This document shows positions 18,767-27,205 of a stretch of 34,229 nt of DNA, one piece after another (positions within the stretch are counted from its first letter, which is position 1; each line of letters opens with the position of its first letter). The DNA comes from Verrucomicrobiota bacterium. GTDB lineage: Bacteria; Verrucomicrobiota; Verrucomicrobiia; Limisphaerales; J093. The notes beneath the pieces were generated by a model. It had not been told where the DNA came from. It saw only the letters and a program-made list of their open reading frames with translations, and did not search any database. The stretch is from contig JAOSKK010000038.1 in assembly GCA_027493615.1 (NCBI GenBank), forward strand, positions 971,333-1,005,561, read 5' to 3'. The position numbers and the translations under genes are program-made.

Positions 18767-18806
18767 GCAAAGCTCAAAGCTCAAAGCTCAAAGACCAAAG
18801 CTCAAG
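18767..18806 (+). repeat. Short heptamer tandem array (CAAAGCT-like)
   Basis: CAAAGCT-type heptamers are repeated about five times with one variant unit (CAAAGAC). The array lies just upstream of the response-regulator start, in the divergent region before the epimerase. Confidence 0.75.
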
Positions 18807-18812
18807 GGAAGT

Positions 18813-18905
18813 GTCCTGTTCCTGCCGGACCTGCTCAGGGGCCATGAACCGCGGAGGGTGCAGGCTGGAAGCCCGCACCACCGGTTCAGGGAACGCCTCC
18901 CTCAG
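18813..18905 (+). repeat. Dispersed intergenic repeat, copy B (most complete)
   Basis: This aligns with the reverse complement of 12381-12472 over about 90 bases and with 13702-13756 over the core. A short further piece (GGATCTGCTCAGGGGCCATG, 19005-19024) repeats its 5' part. The repeat lies in a 439-base divergent gap between the regulator-cyclase gene and the epimerase gene. Confidence 0.85.
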
Positions 18906-18985
18906 CCCAATTCCTGATGTTCGAAATCTGCCGAGGATCCAGCGGCGAGGGGTTTCTCCGCCGATTACGAACATCGGGAATTGGG
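18906..18985. repeat. Imperfect inverted repeat adjoining copy B
   Basis: The 23-base arms 18906-18928 and 18963-18985 match at 21 of 23 positions as inverted repeats (left arm begins CCCAATTCCTGATGTTCG), with a 34-base loop. It is a candidate for a second, different palindromic element inserted beside copy B. Confidence 0.8.
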
Positions 18986-19144
18986 GAGTTGAGGTGGGTC
19001 TCTTGGATCTGCTCAGGGGCCATGAACCGACCTGGCTGGATGTCCCTTGTACAATCTCCATTCTGCCTTCTGCATTCCGGTTCAGGGGCAGAAAGTCGAG
19101 TCTGGGATTGCGTCCGGCGCCGGTTTGTTCTTGGGTTTCGCCGC

Positions 19145-20200
19145 ATGAAGTTGCGGATCTGGCGTTACGACCTGACCGTGGCGCATCGTTGGACCATCGC
19201 GCGCGGCCTGGGTCCCGGAGGACAGGGTGGGGACGACGTGTTTCCCGTCGTGTTCGCGGCGTTAACCGACAAGGACGGCGTGGTGGGGTACGGCGAGGCG
19301 GCCCCCTCACCGCGCTATGATGAGACCGCGGATTCGGTCGTGGCCTTCCTGGAGCGCGTCAACCCCTATCAACTCTCGTTCACGGACCTGCCCGGCAGCC
19401 TGCGGTACCTCGAGTCGGTGGGGTCGCGGAACTACTGCGCCAAAGGGACGTTGAACCTCGCCTTGCTGGACGGCGCCGCCAAGCTCGCCGGCCAACCGGT
19501 GCACCGGTTTCTGGGGCTCGATTTCCAGGAGGGCCGGCATGTGACCTCGTTCAGCATCGGCCTCGCCGCCCCGGACGTGATCCGGCAGAAGGTGGCCGAA
19601 GCGGAGCGTTACCCCCGGCTGAAGCTGAAGCTCGGGGGGCGCACGATGCCGCGGCCCTGGCCGCGTTGCGGGAGGTGGCCCCTCACAAGCCCCCTGCGGG
19701 TGGATGCCAACGAGGCCTGGAAGACGCGGGAGGAAGCTCTGCGGAACCTCGAATGGCTGGCGGGCGACGGCAACATCGAGTTCGTCGAACAACCGATGCC
19801 GGCCGTGGCAGATCCGGCCGACCAAGCCTGGCTCAAGGAACGGTCGCCGCTCCCGCTGATGGCCGACGAATCGTACGTTTATGCCGGCGATGTCGAGCGG
19901 TGCGCGGCGGGGTTTCACGCCGTGAACGTGAAACTCGTCAAGTGCGGCGGGATCAGTGCCGGCATGGAGGCGTTGCGGGCGGCGCGGGCGGCGGGACTGA
20001 AGACGATGCTGGGCTGCATGATCGAGTCCAGCCTGCTGATCAGTGCGGCGGCGCATCTGGCGGAGCTGACGGATTACCTGGATTTGGACGGCAACCTGTT
20101 GATAACCAACGATCCGTTTCACGGCGTGGGGTGTCGGGACGGAGTGCTTTCGTGGGCGGAGGCGCCTTCGAAAACGGGGTTGCGAGCCGCGCCGCGCTAG
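19145..20200 (+). CDS. L-Ala-D/L-Glu epimerase-like enolase-superfamily enzyme
   Basis: The protein has 351 residues from ATG 19145 and belongs to the muconate-lactonizing/dipeptide epimerase branch. It would interconvert L-Ala-D-Glu and L-Ala-L-Glu during murein peptide recycling, in the cytoplasm. Catalytic landmarks are the K-x-K motif in YPRLKLKLGG, metal ligands in RVDANEAW, EFVEQP and LMADES, and the second catalytic Lys in VNVKLVKCGG. The reading frame stays open, but residues between LKLKLGG and LRVDANEAW are garbled (RTMPRPWPRCGRW). One extra G at the G6 run 19634-19639 and one fewer C at 19690-19694 restore AHDAAALAALREVAPHKPLR, which fits the family. Substrate specificity within the superfamily is not certain from sequence alone. 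Confidence 0.88.
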   Translation: MKLRIWRYDLTVAHRWTIARGLGPGGQGGDDVFPVVFAALTDKDGVVGYGEAAPSPRYDETADSVVAFLERVNPYQLSFTDLPGSLRYLESVGSRNYCAKGTLNLALLDGAAKLAGQPVHRFLGLDFQEGRHVTSFSIGLAAPDVIRQKVAEAERYPRLKLKLGGRTMPRPWPRCGRWPLTSPLRVDANEAWKTREEALRNLEWLAGDGNIEFVEQPMPAVADPADQAWLKERSPLPLMADESYVYAGDVERCAAGFHAVNVKLVKCGGISAGMEALRAARAAGLKTMLGCMIESSLLISAAAHLAELTDYLDLDGNLLITNDPFHGVGCRDGVLSWAEAPSKTGLRAAPR

Positions 20201-20499
20201 AACGACGCAACCCGGGACGATCGCCGGGGTGGGACGCGCAGGCTTTGGAGGGGAGCGGCCGGCCAGGTTCCGGCGCGCTCCGGGGAGCCGGTTGGGGCGG
20301 GGCGCGGTGCATTCTGGGGAATGGCGTTCGTTTGGTATTGATATTGCTTGTTCTGGAGGGTGGAGCCTTAAGCGACTCGTGGCGTTCCGTAGTGGTTTGC
20401 GGAGGTGAAACGCGCTTGCGGGCCACGTGACGATTGTGTGACAACCAACTGACGGACGACCCGCCGGCCGGAAGGCCGGGATGCCAGTGCGACTGACTC
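20201..20499. other. Intergenic stretch, no gene recognised
   Basis: These 299 bases lie between the epimerase stop and the VTC gene. A less GC-rich patch near 20325-20350 (GGTATTGATATTGC) could belong to a promoter for the downstream cluster, but no convincing -35/-10 pair was identified. A GGCCGGAAGGCCGG-type stem lies near 20465-20480. Confidence 0.35.
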
Positions 20500-21352
20500 A
20501 TGGGCCCTGACCGCCTCCAGATGCAGCGGTTGGAGTACAAGTACCTCATTGCCGAAAGCATGGCAGTGCGGGTGCGGGAGTTCGTGCGCGGTCTTCTCGA
20601 GCCGGATGAGTACGGGGCCAACCAGCCTGACGGCGCGTACGCCATCCACAGCCTGTACCTGGATTCGGACGACCTGAAGACCTACTGGGACACCGTCAAC
20701 GCCAACCGGAACCGCTTCAAGCTGCGGTTGCGCTACTACGACGACGATCCCGACTCGCCGGTGTTCTTCGAGATCAAACGCCGCCTGGCCGACGCCATCC
20801 TCAAGCAGCGCGGCGGGGTGCGGCGCGTGGCCGTGCCGGGGTTGCTGGCCGGCCAACTGCCCGAGCCCGAGCATCTCCTCTCCACGCAGCCGAAGCAGTT
20901 CGTGGCCCTCCAGCGGTTCAGCCAGATCATGCTGAGCCTCCAGGCCGGCCCCAAGGCGCACGTGACCTACTTCCGCGAGGCCTGGATCAGCACCCAGGAC
21001 AACTCCGTGCGGGTGACCATGGACCGGCAACGTCCGCGTGGCGCCGGAGTTCACGTCCCGGTTGCTCACCCAGATGGGCCCGAGCGTGCGGCCGTTTGGG
21101 GAACAAGTGATCCTCGAACTGAAGTTCACCGGGCGCTTCCCGAACTGGTTCCGCCACCTGGTGGAGGCCTTCAACCTGCGTCGGGGCGCGGCGGCCAAGT
21201 ACGCGGAGGGCGTGGCCATGCTGGGGGACGACCTCTTCTACCGGCACGCACGACAGCGGTTGGCAGGCCTGCGCCCGGCGCCCGGGTCCGACGAATCCGG
21301 CATGGACATGGGCCCGGTGGACAGGTTAGAAAAGCCGGTTTGGCAAGGCTGA
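20500..21352 (+). CDS. VTC-domain protein (polyphosphate polymerase-like), one frame break
   Basis: The N-terminal frame from ATG 20500 gives QRLEYKYLIAESMAVRVREF, AIHSLYLDSDDLKTYWDT, NRFKLRLRYYDDDPDSPVFF and EIKRRL. These are the basic and acidic tunnel residues of the VTC/CYTH-like fold that binds triphosphate and makes polyphosphate in yeast Vtc4. After the break the second frame continues APEFTSRLLTQMG, VILELKFTGRFPNWFRHLVE and FNLRRGAAAKYAEGV, again typical. The change is at about 21025-21028, where one base too many is present (MDRNVRVAPEF expected). The intact length is about 283 residues. An alternative start at ATG 20521 is possible. The stop is followed after three bases by the DUF4956 gene, a pairing seen widely in bacteria. 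Enzymatic activity is inferred. Confidence 0.87.
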
Positions 21353-21355
21353 ACG

Positions 21356-22039
21356 ATGGACTGGCTCTTTCGGGGCGACTACGCGGTGGCGCCGGTGAGC
21401 GTGGCGCTGCTGGTGTTAAGCCTGGTGCTCGCCTTCCTGGGCGGCCAGGCGCTCGGCTGGGTGTACATGCTCACCCACACGGGCCTGTCGTACTCCCGCA
21501 ATTTTGTCGCCTCACTCGTCGTCATCCCGGTGCTGACGGCTTCCGTGATGCAGGTCCTGGCAAACAACTTGGTGACCGCCTTCGGCATGATGGCCGTGTT
21601 TGCCATCGTCCGCTTCCGCAACATTCTGCGCGACACACTGGACACGAGCTACATCCTCTCCTGCCTGGTCATCGGGATGGCGTGCGGCACCCAGCGTTAC
21701 CCGGTGGCCATCGTGGTCGTCCTGCTCACCACGGCCATCATGTTCTACTTGTGGTTGTCCGCCTTCGGCTCCCGTCATCGCTACGACGTCATCGTCAATC
21801 TGCATTGGGCACGGTCCCTCGCCGAGTTGGGCGACTTGCGCCACCTGTTCCACCGGCACAGTCGCCGGACTCATTGCGCCAGCCAGCGATTGAACGAAGC
21901 CTACGGCGGGACGGATCTCTCGTACCGACTGCTGCTGCGGGACCCCAGCCGGCTCGAGGACCTGGTGCGCGAACTCAAGACCGTGGCCGGCATCTCACGC
22001 GTTACGAGCCTCCAGGCCGAGGATGAGTCGGAGGTCTAA
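21356..22039 (+). CDS. DUF4956 integral membrane protein
   Basis: The protein has 227 residues and an intact frame. About four hydrophobic spans occur in the first 140 residues (VSVALLVLSLVLAFLGG, NFVASLVVIPVLTASVM, YILSCLVIGMACG, VAIVVVLLTTAIMFYLWL). The conserved family stretch TAFGMMAVFAIVRFRNILRD is present, followed by DTLDTSYI. The soluble C-terminal domain resembles a small ferredoxin-like regulatory fold (DLVRELKTVAGISRVTSLQ). Family members commonly sit beside VTC-domain genes, as here, which suggests a joint role in polyphosphate or phosphate-related membrane processes; no activity has been shown from sequence. It follows the VTC gene by three bases and precedes HlyD by three. Confidence 0.92.
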   Translation: MDWLFRGDYAVAPVSVALLVLSLVLAFLGGQALGWVYMLTHTGLSYSRNFVASLVVIPVLTASVMQVLANNLVTAFGMMAVFAIVRFRNILRDTLDTSYILSCLVIGMACGTQRYPVAIVVVLLTTAIMFYLWLSAFGSRHRYDVIVNLHWARSLAELGDLRHLFHRHSRRTHCASQRLNEAYGGTDLSYRLLLRDPSRLEDLVRELKTVAGISRVTSLQAEDESEV

Positions 22040-22042
22040 GCC

Positions 22043-23193
22043 GTGAAGACGCTCCCGGTCATCCCCACTCCCCCCGCCCTGCGTTGGCGCGAGTTTCGGA
22101 TCCGTGTCCTTCCCGCGATCGTGTTCGTGGGGGCGTGGCGGCAAGCGTCTGGATCTGGACCCAGCATCTCGCCGCTCCCACCCTGGTGGGCGAAGTCGAG
22201 GTCCGGCGTGCCCACGTCGCAAGCACCCAACCCGGACGTGTCGCCCGGCTCAACGTGGACCGCTTCGCCGAGGTGCGCGCCGGCGAAGTCATCGCCGAGG
22301 TGTTCATCTGCGAACCCGCGTACCTCGAGAGCAGCATCGGCGTGATCCGGGCGGAGTCCGAGGTGTTGCGGCTTCAACTGGATCCGCTTGTCACCGTGGA
22401 ACGGATCAAGGTCGATGTGGAACGTCTCCGGCTGGACCTGCTGGACCAGAAGGTGCTGCTGGCCAACACCCAGGTTCAATTGCGCTACGCCGAGTCGGAG
22501 CACGATCGCCTCGCCGCCTTGCACGCCGACGGCAGCGGGGTGGTCTCGACCTCCGATCTGGAGGTGGCGCTGCGCGACCGGGATGCCCTGCGCGCCGAGG
22601 TCCAGAGCCGCACGGAACTCGTCAAGCAGATCGAAGGAAACCTCGCCTCGCTCCGCGCCAGCCGCCCGTTGGTTCAGGATCCCCCGCTGCCCGAAGGCTG
22701 GCGCGCCGCCCTCGACCTCCAGGAACAACGACTGCGCCAGGTCCTCGCCGAATTCGGTCCCATCTCCCTGCCGGCACCCATCGATGGCACCGTCAGCACG
22801 GTCTACCGGCGCCCGGGTGAGAACATCACCGCCGGGGAACCCATCGTGACCATCACCGCGACCCGCGCCGAGCGAGTCGTGGCCTACCTCCTGCCGCCGT
22901 GGCGGACAGAACCCGAGGTGGGCATGGCGGTCGAAGTGCGTTCGCGCTCAGGTCAGCGGCCGGCCGGCATCGGCCACATCACCCATGTGGGCGGGCATCT
23001 GGACTTGATCACCTCGAGCGTGGGAGCCACCGCCAGCCTGCGGCCAGGCAACTTCGCAGCGCAACCGCTCGTCCCGTCTCCCAGCCAGGGTGGCCAGATG
23101 CTCCCGACGGGTCTCCCTCTGGCGATCAGCGTGCCGGAGGGTCTCCGCTTGGTGCCGGGCGAACCGGTCGACCTGCGATTCCTCGATCTCTGA
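22043..23193 (+). CDS. HlyD-family membrane fusion protein, one frame break
   Basis: From ATG 22043 (MKTLPVIPTPPALRWREF) a single N-terminal membrane span is split by a frame change at the G5 run 22129-22133. One more G gives FVGGVAASVWIWTQH and an intact protein of about 383 residues. It then has a lipoyl/barrel-sandwich half (GEVEVRRAHVASTQPGRVA), a long coiled-coil hairpin (about 22340-22665, SEVLRLQLDPLVTVERIKVD onward), the second lipoyl half (ISLPAPIDGTVSTVYRRPGE) and a C-terminal beta domain. Such proteins bridge inner-membrane pumps to the outer membrane, but no transporter gene accompanies it here. Placement directly after VTC and DUF4956 suggests one transcript. Confidence 0.87.
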
Positions 23194-23283
23194 CCCAAGG
23201 GGTCAGTACATAGTATGCGCCACGGCCACCAGAGGAGCGCATCTTGGGGAGCGATGGCGCATACTATCTACTGACCCCTTGGG
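23194..23283. repeat. Long palindromic element between convergent genes, 29-base arms
   Basis: Arms 23194-23222 and 23255-23283 are inverted copies matching at 28 of 29 bases; the left arm begins CCCAAGGGGTCAGTACATAG. The loop is 32 bases. It starts at the base after the HlyD stop codon. The stop codon of the opposing lptC/A-like gene (TAG, 23264-23266) lies inside the right arm, so the repeat supplies that protein's last residues. It could act as a bidirectional terminator. Confidence 0.92.
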
Positions 23284-25263
23284 GAGGCTGAAGCCACTCG
23301 ATCCGATATCGACCCTGGCCGCTCACCCGGCCGCTCCGGCTGTCCCAGATCAGCACCGTTGCGTCCCGAATCCGCCCCTCCGGACTCGTCACCACCGGCT
23401 GACCCGTCAACGCCAGCCGGCCGTTGCCACCGCTGAATTCCGCCCGCTCGCCTTCCGCCGCCATCTTTTCACGCTCCAGACGGACCCGGCCTTCGGCCAC
23501 CGCAAAGTCGAGTTGGTTCGTGTGGCTCAGAAAAGCCGCCTCGACCCGGTCGGCTCGCACGTGTGTCAGCCTGGGCTCGGGCACGTTCTTCAGCCGCTCC
23601 TCCTGCCGGCCCCGGACGTCGCCCGTGGCCGCAAGACGGCGAACCCGGCCGCCGGCATCAAATTCCAGGTCAAGCCGGCTGCACTCAATCCGACGTTCCA
23701 GGGGGCGGCGTCCCGGACGCCCGAACTGGTCCAGCCGCACCTCGCCCCCGGCGGACACTTGCTCGAGCCGGTCGCCATACCGCACCGCGAGGTCCCGACA
23801 CTCGAGAAGCCCCAGCCGCAGGTCGTCTTCGAACCATTGCGCCCGGACTGGCGGAGCGAACCGCAACCAACCGTCGCGGAACTCGGCCTCCGCCGATTCG
23901 ACCCGCACGAACTGGTTCGTCCGGAAGACGGATGTCACCGCGTTGGTTCCGCCCAGCGTGGGCACCGCAGCGCCGAAGGCCGACGCCGGCAACCGAAGTT
24001 GGGCCTGGCCACGGACGGCGAAAGACCGGTCGCGGGTGTCCAGCCACAAGAGCTCGCCCCGCACCGCCCGATCGCCCTGGACCCACGCGGGTGCGCCGGA
24101 CAGCTCGAGGACCCCGTTGGTGAGCGTGGCCAACCGGGCCGTCGCTTGCCAGCCGTCCGCCAGGGCCTTGAGAACCACGTTGGTTTCCGCCACCAGCCCC
24201 ACGACGGCTCCGTTGGTGGCCGGCAGCGCCAGGGTGATCAGACCGGCGGAGAGTTCGAGGAACTTGGCATCCGATCCGGGCCCCACGGCCGGCTCTGGCG
24301 TGCCGGTCTTCTCAGCCGGCCCCGGAGGTCTTGCCCCCTCAGACGGTCCGCTGACAGTGGCAGGGAGAGGCGCGGCCAGCGGCCAGACGGCCAGTGAATT
24401 GGTGCCGGCCGGCAGGCGGATCCAGGCCTCGCCGATCGCGCGCAGGAAGTGAGGTTCGGCCTGGGGCGTCCGTCGCCAGACGAACCGCTCGGCGCGCGCT
24501 TCCCGTTCGGCGTCCTGCCAGTGCGGCCGCCCGGTGAACTCAAGCGCTTCGCCCTCTTCCCCGAGACGGTACTCGGCGCGGTCGCTGGAAGTCACGCTGC
24601 CGTCCAGGCGGCGCGTGATGCGCACCGCGTCCTCCGCCAGCAGGTGGTCGAACTTGCCCGTGGCCGAGCGGCGCACCGTGAGCCTTTCGCTCCGCACCTC
24701 GAGTTCCGGGTCTTCGGCCAGCACGCGGCCCCGGAACGTGACGAGGTTCGAAGCGTAGTTGAACTGGAAGGCGTCGCTGCGGATCGCGAGCGGCATGGCC
24801 TCGGCCGTCGCGGTGGCGGGTTTGCGCACTTCGGTCCGCACCTGGTTCGAGACGGTCAGTTCGTTCCTGGCCTGGGTCCAGGTGAAGCCCACACCGGCCA
24901 GGGCAAACTGACCGTCGGCGGTTCGCAAGCCCAGCCCGTCGGCGGACCACACCACGTTCTGCTTGAGGTCGGCGATGCAGTTGGTGGCGAACACAATCAC
25001 GTTCGCATTGGTGTTGCCGCCCCGATCGTGGTTCTCGACCCGAGCCGTCTGGAGCAACATGGTGCCGTCGGGCAGGATCTTCCAGCCCTTGCCGGTCAGC
25101 ATCGCCGTCTGCCGTCCCTGTTCGGAGAACGGCACGGAGAAATCGCCGCCGGAGGCGCCGACCGGCTGGGCGCTGAGGCTCGCGGCCAGGAGCCAGGGGG
25201 CGCAGGCAGGAGCCGGAGCGGGCGCAAGGCCCGCACCACCGCGGTGGGCACGGGATGCTGCAT
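23264..25263 (-). CDS. LptC/LptA (OstA)-like LPS-export periplasmic protein, one frame break
   Basis: This is probably part of the Lpt bridge that carries lipopolysaccharide across the periplasm. The mature region starts with an LptC-like beta segment (TAMLTGKGWKILPDGTMLL) and continues with OstA-type strands: FQFNYASNLVTFRGRVLAED, DRAEYRLGEEGEALEFTG, and a C-terminal copy (DFAVAEGRVRLEREKMAAEG, GQPVVTSPEGRIRDATVLIW). The start is uncertain: ATG 25263 (MQHPVPTAVVRALRPLRLL) plus one extra C at the run 25197-25201 gives a plausible signal peptide ending PWLLAASLSAQPVGA. As written, the frame is instead continuous with kdsC upstream, a possible fusion. About 666 residues, longer than typical LptC or LptA, so it may combine both. 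It ends PPQGVSR, the last residues coming from a palindromic repeat. No lptB is present in the window. Confidence 0.75.
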
Positions 25264-26152
25264 CCCGGGTTCGGGCCGAGTATTCCTCGACGAGGGCGGC
25301 CCACTTGCCCTGGGCCTTGAGGAGCATCTCAGCCACCTCGCGCACCGCGCCGTAGCCGGCGGACGCTTTGGCCACGTAATGGGCGAGCGCCTTGACCTCG
25401 GGCAGGCTGTTCGAGACCGTGACAGCGAACCCGGCCCGCTTGAGCACGCCCAAGTCCACAAGATCATCGCCCATGAAGCAGACGTCCTCCCACGTGAGGC
25501 TGTTCTGGGCCAGTAACGTCTCGATGACCGCCACTTTGCTGCCCGGTTCCTGATGCAGAAAGTCGACCTGCAATTCCTCGGCCCGCCGGGTGGTGGCGAC
25601 CGAGGCGCGGTGCGAAACCCAGCCGACCTTGATGCCCTGGCGTTGCAGCAGGCGCAGCCCGAAACCGTCGCGTACGCTGAAGCGTTTCACTTCCTCGGCC
25701 CCCCACGAACACGCTCGCATCGGTGAGGACCCCATCGACATCGCACAGGAACCACTTCACCTGCTTGAGGCGCGCTTCGAGTTTCGGGTCCGGCTGTGGC
25801 GGACGCGGCTTGGCCTCGACCGGATCCACCGGCCGGCGGGGTTGGTCGTACTCGCGGCGTGGCCTCTCATAGCGGGGGCGGTACGGGACGGACCGTTCCT
25901 CGTACGGGCGGCCTTCGTAACCCGGATCGGCGTAGGGACGTGGCCGGTAAGGACGCCCGCCGTAGCCCGGGCCTTCTTCGGCGTAAGGGGCGAGCCGGGC
26001 GGGGGCGGGGCTCGTAGCCTCCGTCCTCCTGCGGCGACGGACGCGGGCCGCGAGGGCGCTCCTCCCGCGGCGGGATCGCCCTCGGCGAAGGGGCGGGGAC
26101 CACGAAATGGACGGGGGCCGGGGCGGAAGGGGCGGGGACGGAACGGTTTCAT
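25264..26152 (-). CDS. kdsC: KdsC, 3-deoxy-D-manno-octulosonate 8-phosphate phosphatase, with Arg/Pro/Tyr-rich N-terminal extension
   Basis: This HAD phosphatase removes phosphate from Kdo-8-P in LPS core synthesis. The catalytic motif WFLCDVDGVLTDASVFVG lies near 25700-25753, followed after a frame break by RFSVRDGFGLRLLQRQGIKV, HQEPGSKVAVIETLLA, WEDVCFMGDDLVDLGVL and VTVSNSLPEVKALAHYVA, all family signatures. The break is at the C6 run 25699-25704, where one base too many (or two too few) is present. ATG 26152 overlaps the kdsA stop (ATGA). About 130 residues precede the catalytic domain and are rich in R, P, Y and G (MKPFRPRPFRPGPRPFRGP, RPYRPRPYADPGYEGRPYEE); they appear disordered and contain at least one further frame change. 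Normal KdsC lacks such an extension. The 3' boundary with the Lpt gene is uncertain because the frame is open. Confidence 0.88.
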
Positions 26153-26966
26153 AGGAGGGCTGCGTGGATGCGGAGGATACGTTCGAGGAATCGGGGACTT
26201 CTTTCAGCGGCATCAAATTGGGGCCGTCGCTCAAGGCGTGATCCGGGTCGGGGTGTGTTTCGAGGAACAGGCCATCGGCACCGGCCGCCACGGCCGCGCG
26301 GGCCAGGACGGGGGCGAAGGCGCGTTGACCGCCGGAACGGTCGCCACCGGCGCCGGGTTGTTGGACCGCGTGGGTGGCATCGAAAAACACCGGGAACCCG
26401 AACGTCTTCAGGATGGGCAGGCTGCGCATGTCCACGACGAGGTCGTGGTATCCGAAAGTGGTACCGCGTTCGGTCACCAGGAGGCGGCGGGCGCCGGCGG
26501 CGACGGCTTTGGCCACCACGCGGCCCATCTCGGCCGGTGCGAGGAACTGCCCCTTCTTCAGATTAACGATGCGGCCGGTGGCCACGGCGGCGGTGATGAG
26601 GTCGGTCTGGCGACAGAGGAACGCGGGGATTTGGAGGATGTCCACGACGGCCGCGGCGGCACGGGCCTGGGTCTCGGTGTGGATGTCAGTGAGAACGGGC
26701 ACGCCCACGTCGGAGCGCACCCTGGCCAGGACGCGCAATCCCTCCTCGAGGCCGGGACCGCGGAACGACTTGGCCGACGTGCGGTTGGCCTTGTCGAAGC
26801 TGGCCTTGAACACGAAGGGCACGTCGAGGCGCGCGCAGAGCCGGGCCAGGGAGCTCGCCACCTCAAGGCATAGCCCTTCGCTCTCGATCACGCACGGTCC
26901 CGCGATGAGCGGGAGGCGGCGCGGCGAGTTCAGGCACGACCACAGGCGGGCGGGCGACGACGGCAC
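26149..26966 (-). CDS. kdsA: KdsA, 3-deoxy-8-phosphooctulonate synthase
   Basis: KdsA condenses arabinose 5-phosphate and phosphoenolpyruvate to Kdo-8-P, the first committed step to Kdo, in the cytoplasm. Family blocks are PLIAGPCVIESEGLCLEVA, FVFKASFDKANRTSAKSFRG, VLTDIHTETQARAAAAVVDI, CRQTDLITAAVATGRIVNLK, TERGTTFGYHDLVVDMRSLP and FFDATHAVQQPG, then HPDPDHALSDGPNLMPL. A single-base break at the G4 run 26193-26196 hides the normal end; one more C on the coding strand gives PRFLERILRIHAALL and TGA at 26149-26151, overlapping kdsC. The start is GTG 26966, the only start codon between the upstream in-frame stop and the first conserved block. Length about 272 residues, normal for the family. It heads the kdsA-kdsC-lpt transcript. 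Confidence 0.95.
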
Positions 26967-27010
26967 GGGCTGGTTCTAGCAGGGATTCCCGATAAAGCCA
27001 GTCTTCATCC

Positions 27011-27205
27011 TGGGGTCGCATCTTAACATTTAACATTCCGGCTCCCGGTTCGCGGCGGCGAAGTGGGCGATGAGGAAGACCCGCGGGGGGCGGTGGCTGC
27101 GGCCGCCGGTTGGTCGGGCAAATTGTTCAATGTTAAGACACGACCCCAAAGCCGGGGGAGATCCGCGGATGGAGGGCGAATGTTAAATGTTAAGATGCGA
27201 CCCCA
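27011..27205. repeat. REP-like palindromic cluster (three arms) at the ileS 3' end
   Basis: The 28-base arm 27011-27038 (begins TGGGGTCGCATCTTAACATT) and its exact reverse complement at 27178-27205 enclose a third, diverged inverted copy at 27128-27148. The inner 140 bases hold no gene. The ileS stop (27183-27185) lies inside the right arm, so the protein ends in repeat-encoded residues (GSHLNI). Arms of this style are typical of REP elements mobilised by REP-associated Y1 transposases, but no transposase is in the window. Confidence 0.9.

Noticed and set aside
20040..20645. Minus-strand open frame across the epimerase end, the gap and the VTC start
   Set aside because: It is antisense to two recognised genes and rich in Pro/Arg/Ser without motifs.
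25590..26873. Long plus-strand open frame over kdsA/kdsC
   Set aside because: It is antisense to recognised LPS genes and has a composition typical of shadow frames.
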